A stretch of DNA of 64,000 nucleotides from Cupriavidus sp. WKF15 (GTDB lineage Bacteria > Pseudomonadota > Gammaproteobacteria > Burkholderiales > Burkholderiaceae): positions 992,001-1,056,000 of the forward strand of contig NZ_CP119573.1 in the NCBI RefSeq assembly GCF_029278605.1, read 5' to 3'. The notes under the pieces were generated by a model. That model saw nothing but the letters and a program-made list of their open reading frames with translations. It did no database searches and was not told the DNA's origin. Shown here piece after piece: positions 53,585 to 62,160 of this stretch (position 1 is the stretch's first letter; the number at the start of each line of letters is the position of its first letter). The position numbers and the translations under genes were made by a program.

Positions 53585-54403
53585 ATGTACAGTCAGATTA
53601 CCGTTGCTCGCGCCGGAAACAGCGAGCGGATCGCCGTGGTCACCATGAACCGGCCGGACAAGCTCAATGCGCTGACCAAGGTCATGGAGGCCGAACTGCG
53701 CGACGCCATGGAGGCCGTCGATCGCGACGACGACGTCCGCGTGGTGGTGCTGACCGGGGCAGGCAAGGGCTTCTGCGCCGGCATGGACATCAACGAGCTC
53801 GAAGTGCTGCCACCGGGCGATATCCGCGCCGCTCAGTGGATGCGCCCGTTCGACATGAACCGGCGCGCCGACTACCAGACCCGCTATGGCTACTTCCCGG
53901 CCATGCGCAAGCCCGTGATCGCGGCGATCAATGGCGCGGCAGCGGGGCTGGGGCTGGTGTTCGCACTCTACAGCGACATGCGCTTTGCCAGTGCCGACGC
54001 CGCATTCAGTACCGCGTTCGCGCGTCGGGGCTTGGTTGCCGAGCACGGCATCTCCTGGCTGCTGCCGCGCGTGGTCGGCCCCGGTCGTGCGGCCGACCTG
54101 TTGTACTCGGCGCGCAAGGTGCTGGCTGACGAGGCGCTGCGGATCGGCCTGGTCGACCGTGTGGTGGATGCGGACGCCCTCATGGCGACCACGCTCGACT
54201 ATGCCGACGACTTGGCCGAGAACGTTTCGCCCCGATCCATTCGTGTGATGAAGCGGCAACTGTGGGAGCAGCCGTTCCAGTCATTGGCCGAAGCCACACG
54301 AGTCGCCAATGCCGAAATGTTCGAAAGCATCCAGAGCGAGGATTTTAGGGAAGGGGTTGCGCATTTCCTCGAGCGCAGACCTGCCCAATTTTCCGGCCGG
54401 TGA
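53585..54403 (+). CDS. Crotonase-family protein 2 (PaaG-like active site)
   Basis: This 272-aa crotonase has GKGFCAGMDINELEV and the second turn AAAGLGLVFALYSDMRFASA. Both hydratase glutamates are absent: the Glu144 position is Val125 and the Glu164 position is Phe145. An acid, Glu153, stands in GLVAEHGISWLLPR, where PaaG-type isomerases carry their catalytic Asp. It probably acts as an isomerase or on an unusual acyl-CoA. It follows the aldehyde dehydrogenase by 24 bp and ends the operon. Confidence 0.88.
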   Translation: MYSQITVARAGNSERIAVVTMNRPDKLNALTKVMEAELRDAMEAVDRDDDVRVVVLTGAGKGFCAGMDINELEVLPPGDIRAAQWMRPFDMNRRADYQTRYGYFPAMRKPVIAAINGAAAGLGLVFALYSDMRFASADAAFSTAFARRGLVAEHGISWLLPRVVGPGRAADLLYSARKVLADEALRIGLVDRVVDADALMATTLDYADDLAENVSPRSIRVMKRQLWEQPFQSLAEATRVANAEMFESIQSEDFREGVAHFLERRPAQFSGR

Positions 54404-54822
54404 CCGGCAATCGGTCCCATGCGCGGCGGCAAGACCCCGCTTCTGCGCATGTTTGCTGACCTCGAAGCTCGACCGTCTCTGACCGACCCGTCACAGCCGT
54501 TCTCACTCCACTCTGCGTGACGACCGAAGTTTGGGCCGAAGCCGCTGCCCGCAGTTTGGCGGTTCCTTCGGGCGAATCAAACTGGCCGGGAGGGGCGTTG
54601 ATAGCTGATTCCGGGCCGCCACTGGCCAGTTTGATAGCGTGACGCATATTCAGTAATTTTGAATAACTATGACAGCGATACGTCATTTTCTCCGGGGTGA
54701 CGGTCGCTATAGTTCTGCACATGGACAGCGCAGCAACCTCCGGCAAGCAAGCAGAGAGCCGGATGCGCCGTCCGATAATACCTCAAACTTATTGAATTAC
54801 CATTTATATACCGGAGAACATC
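54404..54822. other. Spacer of about 420 bp with a 12-bp inverted repeat
   Basis: No gene is supported. A perfect inverted repeat (54576-54587 and 54624-54635) is listed separately. GC drops sharply after 54640, where the promoter of the YcaC-like gene probably lies (A/T-rich TTGAATAACTATGAC near 54659 and TTATTGAATTACC near 54789). Confidence 0.35.
54576..54635. repeat. Perfect 12-bp inverted repeat ATCAAACTGGCC / GGCCAGTTTGAT
   Basis: The two arms are 36 bases apart and match in all 12 positions. Arms containing TGGCCA-like cores at this distance resemble ends of a very small or deleted insertion element; I cannot name one. A regulatory stem is the alternative. Confidence 0.5.
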
Positions 54823-55521
54823 ATGTCGAACGCCAAACTGCAAGTCCTGACCCCGCGCAACAGCCAGCTCATCATCATCGACCATCAGCCCCAGATGGCC
54901 TTCGGCGTGCAGTCGATGGACCGCCAGACCATGAAAAACAACGTCGTGGGCCTGGCCAAGGCAGCAAAAATCTTCGACGTGCCGACCACCATCACCACGG
55001 TGGAAAGCGATTCGTTCTCGGGCTACACCTACCCCGAACTGCTCGACGTGTTCCCGGGCAAGCAAACGCTGGAACGCAGCTCGATGAACTCGTGGGACGA
55101 CCAGAAGGTGCGCGACGCGCTGGCCGCCAACGGCCGCAAGAAGATTGTGGTCGCCGGTCTGTGGACCGAGGTCTGCAACACCACGTTCGCCCTGAGCGCG
55201 ATGCTCGAAGGCGACTACGAGATCTACATGGTGGCCGACGCTTCTGGCGGCACGACGAAGGAAGCACACGACTACGCGATGCAGCGCATGATTCAGGCCG
55301 GCGTGGTGCCGGTGACCTGGCAGCAGGTCATGCTGGAGTGGCAACGCGACTGGAAGAACCGCGAAACGTACGACGAGGTGATGGCCGTGGCCAAGGAGCA
55401 CTCGGGCGCGTACGGCATGGGCGTCGACTACGCCTACACGATGGTGCACAAGGCCGCCCAGCGCACGCAGACGCCGCACCAATCGATCGCTCCGGTGCAT
55501 GCGCCGGTGACTGAGTACTGA
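54823..55521 (+). CDS. Isochorismatase-family hydrolase, YcaC-like
   Basis: This 232-aa cysteine hydrolase of the isochorismatase superfamily has the N-terminal Asp in LIIIDHQPQMAFGV, a middle Lys region, and the nucleophile Cys in VAGLWTEVCNTTFALSA (about residue 121), the expected Asp-Lys-Cys triad. Length and pattern match E. coli YcaC, whose physiological substrate is unclear. It stands alone behind an AT-rich leader. AACATC precedes the ATG with a GGAGAA at a suitable distance. Confidence 0.85.
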   Translation: MSNAKLQVLTPRNSQLIIIDHQPQMAFGVQSMDRQTMKNNVVGLAKAAKIFDVPTTITTVESDSFSGYTYPELLDVFPGKQTLERSSMNSWDDQKVRDALAANGRKKIVVAGLWTEVCNTTFALSAMLEGDYEIYMVADASGGTTKEAHDYAMQRMIQAGVVPVTWQQVMLEWQRDWKNRETYDEVMAVAKEHSGAYGMGVDYAYTMVHKAAQRTQTPHQSIAPVHAPVTEY

Positions 55522-55594
55522 TATCCACGGTCGGTGGCGCGGCATTGAGAACCGGGCCACCCTGAATAAGCGCAGGCGAAGGGTGGCAACCGCT

Positions 55595-55792
55595 ATGGCA
55601 CGCAATCACAAATTCGGTCGTAAGCTGGAAATGGCCGCGGTCGCCTTCGCGACGGGATTTTCAGCTCACGGGCACACCTCGTCGTCCCTCGGGGTACTGG
55701 CTGGAACGCTGGCGGTTTGCGCCCTGGTCGCACGCAGCGCGTTCAACAAGCGCTCGCCGACGGCGGGCCTGGTGTTGCTGCCCCAGACATGA
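55595..55792 (+). CDS. Small hydrophobic hypothetical protein
   Basis: A 65-aa protein starts MARNHKFGRKLEMAAVAFAT and has one or two hydrophobic segments (SSSLGVLAGTLAVCALVARSAF). No family is recognised. Possible starts are GTG 55583 and ATG 55595; AAGGG suits the ATG better. It lies in the spacer between the YcaC-like and DUF2789 genes and could be real or fortuitous. Confidence 0.4.
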   Translation: MARNHKFGRKLEMAAVAFATGFSAHGHTSSSLGVLAGTLAVCALVARSAFNKRSPTAGLVLLPQT

Positions 55793-55832
55793 CGATCAAC
55801 GTCGCGGTGCGCGTTCAAAAGAGAAATCAATC

Positions 55833-56072
55833 ATGACCAAGCAGTATCCGACCTTCGTCGATCTGTTCGCCCAACTTGGGCTACCCACCGACGAAGCCGC
55901 CATCGGCGAGTTTATTGCCGCACACTCACCTTTACCGCGCGGCGTCGAGTTGTGCGAGGCGTCATTCTGGACACCATCTCAGGCAGCATTGCTGCGAGAC
56001 GAATTCATGGATGACGCTGACTGGGTACCCGTCATTGACCAACTGAATCTTGCGCTGCGTAGTACCGCCTGA
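55833..56072 (+). CDS. DUF2789-family small protein
   Basis: This 79-aa protein matches the DUF2789 pattern as I remember it: YPTFVDLFAQLGLPTDEAAI, FIAAHSPLP, then FWTPSQAALLRDEFMDDADW and a short helix. It is an acidic helical domain of unknown function. AGAGAAATCAATC precedes the ATG. It has no operon partner except possibly the small upstream ORF. Confidence 0.75.
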   Translation: MTKQYPTFVDLFAQLGLPTDEAAIGEFIAAHSPLPRGVELCEASFWTPSQAALLRDEFMDDADWVPVIDQLNLALRSTA

Positions 56073-56326
56073 TCTTTCGGCATCTCAAACGCGTGGCGCA
56101 AGCGTAATCGGAAAAAATCCGCGGTGGTACAACGGACATCCGAACGACGGCGAACGCAGCGACCAAGCGGCTCTTCATGGCCGGCAGGAGTCAGTTTTCC
56201 CAAGGGTCGAAGAAATCCTGCGGCGACGGGCTGTAGCCGACCCATAAGGACATTCGGGTTTTCTGGATAGCAGCCATTCGTTCTAGATGCCCCGCTCGGC
56301 CTTTCCCGCAGTTCCGCAGACAGCTC

Positions 56327-56875
56327 TTAACGTTCCTTGGCTAGACTTTCGGCCTGTCGCCGGACCCTGGCAAGCATACGCCGTCGGATTAACCCGCTGA
56401 CGGGACGGATGATGTACCAGTAGGGAGCAAATCGGCGACGAACTGCCGCAGTTGGACAAAACACCCGGGTCTCCGTGCTCAGCAAGGATGCGCCTGACGT
56501 ATCGGCATCTACGTTGAAGCTCATGACGAGCTGGCAGACGTCCTGTCTGACGGTCGTCTTGAAGGCTTCGGCGGACCCAATATCTAGCAAACCGTAATCT
56601 GCCCGCCAGAACGCTCCGGTCAGCCCGAACGCTAGTCCGGAGTCTCCCTCGCGACCAAGAAAGGTGAAATCGTCGAGATCAAGCGGGGGGCTGCTCGACC
56701 GGTTCATAAGTCGTGAGGGCAATTCACGCAGGCCGATGGCTAGTCGTACAAGAGGATCGTGTTGCGCACGTTGGCGAGTAACGCAATCCAGAATAACGTT
56801 CGCCGGGGCGTTTACGAGGGCAGTGTGTCGCTCGCGGAAATCATAATGAGGCAGAAAAACGTCGATCAGAGGCAT
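56327..56875 (-). CDS. Conserved protein, possibly SRPBCC/DUF2867-like
   Basis: This 182-aa protein begins MPLIDVFLPHYDFRERHTA and ends in YWYIIRPVSGLIRRRMLARV, a Trp/Arg-rich tail seen in several DUF2867-like or lipid-binding-fold proteins. A central FLGREGDSGLAFGLTGAFWR fits a beta-sheet cavity. No catalytic residues can be assigned. Codon use is less GC-biased than in neighbours. It is isolated, with 206 bp to the next gene on the right. Confidence 0.6.
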   Translation of the reverse strand: MPLIDVFLPHYDFRERHTALVNAPANVILDCVTRQRAQHDPLVRLAIGLRELPSRLMNRSSSPPLDLDDFTFLGREGDSGLAFGLTGAFWRADYGLLDIGSAEAFKTTVRQDVCQLVMSFNVDADTSGASLLSTETRVFCPTAAVRRRFAPYWYIIRPVSGLIRRRMLARVRRQAESLAKER

Positions 56876-57081
56876 TTATATTTTTCCGCTCGTCTGCAAT
56901 TCAATCCACGAAGAAAATTGTTTGCCATCCACACGTCGATTGTCAGCGATCTAGGCGTCCGTGTCGACGGGCCGTTCATGGCCGGTTCCGGTCACGCGAG
57001 GAGAGGGCGCCAGCCGGAGCTTCCCAGCCCCGGAGCGGGCGCCCCGCACCGGCACCGGCGGTGCCTGCGTGAACGAGTTGG

Positions 57082-57486
57082 CTACTTCACCGGAGTCAGG
57101 ACTGGCGCGCCCTTGTTCTTGAGCAGGAGCACGACGAACTTGGCTGGCCGTGTGGAACTGGCGTTGCGCCCGACAGTATGGATATCGTCCGGGCCTTCGT
57201 GGAATGTGTCCCCGGGCTTGAGGGTCACCTCCTTTCCACCCTTGAGGCCCATGACAATGCTTCCCTCGAGCACATAGACGAAGGCATGTGCGTCATGGCG
57301 ATGTACAGGATCGACCGAGCCAGGCGGATATTCCACGACGATCATCTCGACTTCCTTGCCCGGATACTCGGGCAACGGTTCCGAGCGCAGCGGCGTGACA
57401 TGGGCTTGCGGTGCGGCCATGGCCGGTTGCATGGCTGTGAGGCAGGGCAACATCAGGGTTGCCGCCAACAACCCGATCGCTTTCAT
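57082..57486 (-). CDS. Exported cupin-domain protein
   Basis: This 134-aa protein has a signal peptide (MKAIGLLAATLMLPCLTAMQPAMA-A). The cupin motifs are visible: PPGSVDPVHRHDAHAFVYVL with metal-ligand His, Glu or Asp, then GDTFHEGPDDIHTVGRN. It is a single-domain small-barrel protein, possibly a sensor or isomerase in the periplasm. ATG 57486 is chosen because the 39-codon extension upstream lies inside the neighbouring gene. It is four bases from the NAD(P)-binding protein gene and co-transcribed with it. Confidence 0.85.
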   Translation of the reverse strand: MKAIGLLAATLMLPCLTAMQPAMAAPQAHVTPLRSEPLPEYPGKEVEMIVVEYPPGSVDPVHRHDAHAFVYVLEGSIVMGLKGGKEVTLKPGDTFHEGPDDIHTVGRNASSTRPAKFVVLLLKNKGAPVLTPVK

Positions 57487-57490
57487 GGCG

Positions 57491-58243
57491 TTACTCCCCT
57501 CGAGCCTGCGCCAGCCACTGATCGAGACCGATGCGGCCGATCCGCGCGTCGCCGAGCGGCACGAGCGACAGTTCGTCGACGTGGCCGCCGTAGTACCGCG
57601 CATCGCGATCCGTCACGACCGGGCGAGTGTCGCCTACCGATTTCAGGTAACGCGCGATGATCTCCGCAAAGGGCGCACGATCCGGGCCGGCGATGTCAAT
57701 GGTGCCGTTCAGTGGCGCCGCGAGCGCGACCTGCGAGAGGATGGCCGCGATGTCGTCCGCGGCGATCGGCTGGAACAGCCCGTCGCCGACGCGCACGGTG
57801 CCGCTCTCCGTGCTGAAATCCGCGATGCCGCCAATGAATTCCATGAACTGCGTGGCGCGCACGATCGTGTATGGCACGCCGGCCGCTTCTATCGCCTCTT
57901 CCTGCGCGACTTTGGCGGTGAAATACGCATTCTCCGGCATGCGGTCGGTGCCGACGATCGACAGCGCGACGTGATGGCGCACGCCCGCGGCCACTTCTGC
58001 TTTGCCGAGATTGCGCGCCGACGTACGGAAGAAGTCCAGTACCGCCTGTGGCTCCCATGATGGCGCGTTCGTCACGTCCACCACGACGTCCGCGTCGATG
58101 AGAGCGTTGCTCAGGCCTTCTCCCGTCACCGAGTTGACGCCGGTGCGCGGGGATGCGGCGATCGCCTGATGGCCTGCCTCCCTGAGCAGGGTGACAAGAC
58201 GTGAGCCGATCAGGCCCGAACCACCGATTACGACGATCTTCAT
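57491..58243 (-). CDS. NmrA/atypical SDR NAD(P)-binding protein
   Basis: This 250-aa Rossmann-fold protein starts IVVIGGSGLIGSRLVTLLRE, the NAD(P)-binding motif of atypical short-chain dehydrogenases and NmrA regulators. It continues with VVDVTNAPSWEPQAVLDFF, ALSIVGTDRMPENAYFTAK and VPYTIVRATQFMEFIG. A YxxxK pair is possible only in AYFTAKVAQ. It could be a reductase or redox sensor. It lies upstream of the cupin gene (four-base gap) and is divergent from the MocR regulator gene across a 192-bp region containing a palindrome. Confidence 0.85.
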   Translation of the reverse strand: MKIVVIGGSGLIGSRLVTLLREAGHQAIAASPRTGVNSVTGEGLSNALIDADVVVDVTNAPSWEPQAVLDFFRTSARNLGKAEVAAGVRHHVALSIVGTDRMPENAYFTAKVAQEEAIEAAGVPYTIVRATQFMEFIGGIADFSTESGTVRVGDGLFQPIAADDIAAILSQVALAAPLNGTIDIAGPDRAPFAEIIARYLKSVGDTRPVVTDRDARYYGGHVDELSLVPLGDARIGRIGLDQWLAQARGE

Positions 58244-58357
58244 GGCAGTTTTCTCCAGCTGAGAGTAGATGAAACGCGCGGAGCGCTTGGTGCGGCGGCA
58301 TCGCGTGAAAAGTGCCAGTCACCGTTGCCTTGCCTGAAGTCATTGTGGAACTATCAT

Positions 58358-58374
58358 GCCCTATACAATAGGGC
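58358..58374. promoter_or_regulatory. Palindrome GCCCTAT-ACA-ATAGGGC in the divergent promoter
   Basis: A perfect 7-bp inverted repeat with a three-base spacer lies 62 bp before the MocR start and 115 bp before the NAD(P)-binding protein start. Its position makes it a good candidate binding site for the divergently encoded MocR regulator. Confidence 0.6.
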
Positions 58375-58435
58375 CAAGAACTAACGATATGACTAGTCCA
58401 AGTTATTGCTGTGCTTCCTTGCCGGCAAGCCTGCC

Positions 58436-59953
58436 ATGACCGCACCCGCATTGGCCATCGAAATCGATCGCCGGAGGTCCTTGCCGATCTATCTGCAGAT
58501 TTGCGAGCGTTTCAGGACGGCGATCGCGGCAGGGCATCTGCGCCCCGGCGATCGCGTGCCCGCGCTGCGCGGCCTCGCCACGCAACTGAATACGGCGCGA
58601 GGCACGGTCGAACTGGCCTATACGATACTTGTCGACGAGGGCTATCTGCAGATGCGTGGTGCGGCGGGCACGTACATATCGCCTTCGCTACCGGCGTCAG
58701 TGGTCCGTTCGACACGTAGACAGGACCGCCAGAACGCGCCCGGCGCGCGACTCGCTGAAGGGGCGGACGCGGCGAAGGCGCCGGAAGCGTCTGATCAGCC
58801 CATGCCGCGCCAGTTGCCGATCAGCGTCGCCATGAGCGGCGAGCCGCGGCCGTTGCAGCCGGGCCTGCCAGCGCTCGACGCGTTTCCGCGCAAGATATGG
58901 AGCCGGCTGGTTTCACACCGTGCGCGCAGTGGCGAACGCACGATGCTCGCCTACCCGGATCCGGCGGGCTATCGGCCACTGCGCGAACACATTGCCACCC
59001 ATCTGGGTCTGTCGCGAGGCATAACATGCCTGCCCGAGCAGGTGTTCGTTACCACTGGCTACCGCGCGACGCTCGAACTCGTCTTGCGCAGTCTTGCGAG
59101 CCCGAGCGATCGCATATGGTTCGAGGATCCCGGCTATCTGCTCGCGCGCAACTTTCTGGCCGAGACCGGTGTGCAACTCGTCCCGGTTCCCGTCGATGAC
59201 GAAGGGATCAATGTCGAACGCGGCATGGAACTGGATCCCGAGGCGCGCTTCGCACTGGTCACGCCATCGCATCAGAGCCCGCTCGGGCATACGCTGTCGC
59301 TCGCCAGGCGTATGACGTTGCTAAGCTGGGCGGAAAAGGCGTCTCGCTGGATCATCGAAGATGACTATGACAGCGAGTTCCGCTATCTGGGCCGGCCATT
59401 GCCGGCCCTGAAAAGCCTTGACCGGCATGATCGCGTGCTCTATTGCGGCACGTTCAGCAAGGTGATGTTCCCCGGTTTGCGGCTCGCATATGCGGTGGTG
59501 CCGGAGCGCGCGGTCGAGCGCGTTACGCGGGTAGCGTGCAGCATGAATGCCGGCTCGCCGACGCTACTGCAGGCAACCCTGGCGGATTTCATTGAACAAG
59601 GGCATTTCGCGCGGCATGTGAAGCGGATGCGGGCTTTGTATGCACAGCGGCGCATGCTGATCTCGCACGCGCTAAAGGATGCATTCGGCGAGCGGATGAA
59701 TGTTGAATTGCCACCGGGCGGAATCCAGTTCGCGGTGCAATTCGCCGATGGCGTCCATGGCCCCGTCGATGATGTTGACGTTGCCTGGCGTGCTCGGCAG
59801 GCTGGGCTTGCGGTGCTGCCACTTTCGATCTGGTATGCGAACGGCCGTCTGCGGGGAACACCGCGCGGCCTCGTGATGGGCTTCGCGAACATCCCCGATG
59901 CGGGCGAAGCGCACCGTCTCGCGCGTACGTTGCGCGCATGTCTTGATGGCTGA
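58436..59953 (+). CDS. MocR-family regulator (GntR domain fused to aminotransferase domain)
   Basis: This 505-aa fusion has an N-terminal GntR winged helix (PIYLQICERFRTAIAAGHLRPG, residues ~18-39). After a linker comes a fold-type I aminotransferase domain (FVTTGYRATLELVLRS, DDYDSEFRYLG and YCGTFSKVMFPGLRLAY, with the PLP-lysine region SK). MocR regulators use PLP or an amino acid as effector. The divergent NAD(P)-binding/cupin pair is the likely target. ATG 58436 is used; an in-frame TTG lies ten codons upstream. Confidence 0.92.
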   Translation: MTAPALAIEIDRRRSLPIYLQICERFRTAIAAGHLRPGDRVPALRGLATQLNTARGTVELAYTILVDEGYLQMRGAAGTYISPSLPASVVRSTRRQDRQNAPGARLAEGADAAKAPEASDQPMPRQLPISVAMSGEPRPLQPGLPALDAFPRKIWSRLVSHRARSGERTMLAYPDPAGYRPLREHIATHLGLSRGITCLPEQVFVTTGYRATLELVLRSLASPSDRIWFEDPGYLLARNFLAETGVQLVPVPVDDEGINVERGMELDPEARFALVTPSHQSPLGHTLSLARRMTLLSWAEKASRWIIEDDYDSEFRYLGRPLPALKSLDRHDRVLYCGTFSKVMFPGLRLAYAVVPERAVERVTRVACSMNAGSPTLLQATLADFIEQGHFARHVKRMRALYAQRRMLISHALKDAFGERMNVELPPGGIQFAVQFADGVHGPVDDVDVAWRARQAGLAVLPLSIWYANGRLRGTPRGLVMGFANIPDAGEAHRLARTLRACLDG

Positions 59954-60277
59954 CGTGTGGGGCACGTACATGCCTGCTCTGGGTCCAGGGCGACTGCCGC
60001 CCATGAGTGTGCGGGTGGCAACGGGCGGCTACCGACCCCTTCCGGTCGTTCTCGACCGGAGTACGAACGACTGAGGTACTGTGCAATGCGGTCATCGCGG
60101 CCAATCGACTCAGTTCCTTGGCGTTATTGGCGCCGGATAATTTCGGCCTGTCGGGACCGTGGTAACAACAGACCCCGAACGACGGCCTATGGGGTTCGCG
60201 TAGTATCTTGCTACGTTCATGACCGTGATCGCCCTTGTGCAAATCCGTGGCGCGATTGCACGCCGAGATAACACACC
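59954..60277. other. Spacer between MocR and LysR genes
   Basis: No gene is supported. The stretch CGACCCCTTCCGGTCGTTCTCGACCGGAG at 60033-60061 is rich in overlapping CCGGTC/GACCGG dyads, similar to dispersed intergenic repeat sequence in this group. The LysR promoter is expected near the right end. Confidence 0.35.
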
Positions 60278-61165
60278 ATGCGGATTCCTCCAGTGAAGGC
60301 CATCATCGCCTTCGAAAGCGTTGCCAGGACCAAGAGCGTCAGCCGTGCATCGGAGGAACTGGGCCTGACGGCGTCCGCCGTCAGCCATCAGATCAGCAAC
60401 CTCGAGGAGTCGCTAGGCCAGGCGCTCTTCTTCCGTCAGGGACGTGGACTCGTCCTGACGCCGGTGGGCGAGCAGTATCTCCGTGACGTTACCGGAGTAC
60501 TCGCTGACCTGAATCGCGCGACGGAGCGTGCCTCCAGCCCGGCCAACATCGAGATCCTGCGGGTCCATTCCAGTCCCAGCTTCGGACTGATGTGGCTGTT
60601 GCCGCGGCTGGAGTCATTCCAGGCCGACAACGGTGATATCCAGTTGAACTTGTCCTGTTCCTATGAAGACGTTTCCTTCACCGGCGGGTACTACGACGTG
60701 GATATCCGCCACGGTTATGCGCATTGGCGCGATGTCGAGATCAAGACCCTGCGCCGCGAGACCATTGCCCCGCTCGCGTCCCCGGCGTACCTCGACAAAC
60801 ATCCCATTGCCTCGCCGTCCGACCTGCTCGCGCAGCGGCTCATCTATTCGGAAACCCCGCTTGTTCAATGGCAGCAATGGCTTGCCAGATTCGGCGTCGC
60901 GGCGGGCCGCAAGACCTTCGATTTCACTTTCGATCGCTCCTACATGTCCCTTGAAACCGCGGCGCTGGGACTGGGCGTGGCGCTGGAAAGCACGCTGCTG
61001 GCATCGGTCATGATTCGCAAGGGTGAACTCGTGCCAGTGTTCGACGACGACCTTGCCATCGAAGTTGGCAGTCACCACCTCGTCTATCCCCGGCAGAACG
61101 CTGACCTGCCGCGCGTGGCGCGCTTCCTAGCCTGGATGGATCGCCAGTTGCCGAACCCTCGCTGA
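60278..61165 (+). CDS. LysR-family regulator, GcvA-like
   Basis: This 295-aa regulator has a helix-turn-helix (SVSRASEELGLTASAVSHQI, residues ~20-39) and the GcvA/AmpR-group effector-domain pattern (LRVHSSPSFGLMWLLPRL). The mid segment VDIRHGYAHWRDVEIKTL is also typical. It precedes the SDR-MFS-transketolase genes by about 160 bp in the same direction and is their probable regulator. Confidence 0.9.
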   Translation: MRIPPVKAIIAFESVARTKSVSRASEELGLTASAVSHQISNLEESLGQALFFRQGRGLVLTPVGEQYLRDVTGVLADLNRATERASSPANIEILRVHSSPSFGLMWLLPRLESFQADNGDIQLNLSCSYEDVSFTGGYYDVDIRHGYAHWRDVEIKTLRRETIAPLASPAYLDKHPIASPSDLLAQRLIYSETPLVQWQQWLARFGVAAGRKTFDFTFDRSYMSLETAALGLGVALESTLLASVMIRKGELVPVFDDDLAIEVGSHHLVYPRQNADLPRVARFLAWMDRQLPNPR

Positions 61166-61327
61166 GCAGAATTGGCGTGATTAAATGCCTTATGCGCAAC
61201 TCAGCGGAGTGTGCGTCGTTCCTTTAGCTGAAAATTTCTCAGCAATTGCTGAATCAGACTGCGTTGATCGGCAGGCCGCCAGCGACAAAACTCGACCTAA
61301 CAAAATTCAATGTCGAAGGAGACAAAG

Positions 61328-62077
61328 ATGCTGGTCGAGAACAATGTAGTCATCATCACTGGCGCGGCCTCGCCGCGCGGCATCGGCAAGGCCACCGCCA
61401 AGGCCTTCGCCGCGCAGGGCGCCACCGTGGTCATCCTGGACCTGCGCCTGGAAGACGCCCAGGCCGCCGCCGGCGAGTTGGGCGACCAGCACCTGGGCCT
61501 GGCCTGCGATGTGACGGACAAGGCCGCTTGCGAGCGTGCGGTGCAGGCAGTGCTGCAGCGGTACGGGCGCATCGACGCCCTCGTCAATAACGCCGGCATT
61601 ACCCAGCCGGTGCGCACGCTGGATATCCAGGCCGCCAATTACGACGCCGTGCTCGACGTGAACCTGCGCGGCACCCTGTACATGTCGCAAGCGGTGCTGC
61701 CGCAGATGCGCGCGCAGCAGCGCGGCAGCATCGTGTGCATGTCGTCGGTCTCGGCGCAGCGCGGCGGCGGCATCTTCGGGGGCCCGCACTACAGCGCCGC
61801 CAAGGCCGGCGTGCTGGGGCTGGCGCGGGCCATGGCACGCGAGTTCGGGCCGGACGGCATTCGCGTCAATTCGATCACCCCAGGCTTGATCCAGACCGAC
61901 ATCACCGGCGACAAGCTCACGCCCGAGATGCGCGCCGACATCATCAAGGGCATCCCGCTGGGCCGCCTGGGCAACGCCGCCGACGTGGCCAACGCCTGCG
62001 TGTTCCTGGCGAGCGACATGTCCGCCTACCTGACCGGCATCACGCTCGACGTCAACGGCGGCATGCTGATCCACTAA
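61328..62077 (+). CDS. Short-chain dehydrogenase/reductase (sugar or polyol dehydrogenase-like)
   Basis: This 249-aa classical SDR has an NAD(P) motif in VIITGAASPRGIGKATAKA and NNAG at LVNNAGITQPV. The catalytic Ser is in MSSVSAQRGGG and the Tyr/Lys in HYSAAKAGVLGL. The C-terminus is GITLDVNGGMLIH. GAAGGAGA seven bases upstream supports ATG 61328; an ATG six codons earlier has no site. Followed 83 bp later by a sugar-acid-type transporter and then a split transketolase, it probably oxidises a sugar alcohol or sugar acid. Confidence 0.92.
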   Translation: MLVENNVVIITGAASPRGIGKATAKAFAAQGATVVILDLRLEDAQAAAGELGDQHLGLACDVTDKAACERAVQAVLQRYGRIDALVNNAGITQPVRTLDIQAANYDAVLDVNLRGTLYMSQAVLPQMRAQQRGSIVCMSSVSAQRGGGIFGGPHYSAAKAGVLGLARAMAREFGPDGIRVNSITPGLIQTDITGDKLTPEMRADIIKGIPLGRLGNAADVANACVFLASDMSAYLTGITLDVNGGMLIH

Positions 62078-62160
62078 ATTCAAAAGAAGCCGCCCGACAG
62101 AGGCGGAACCTTCAATAGCCGGGGCACCGCAGCGCGGCGCCAACAGGCAGGAGACAACCG

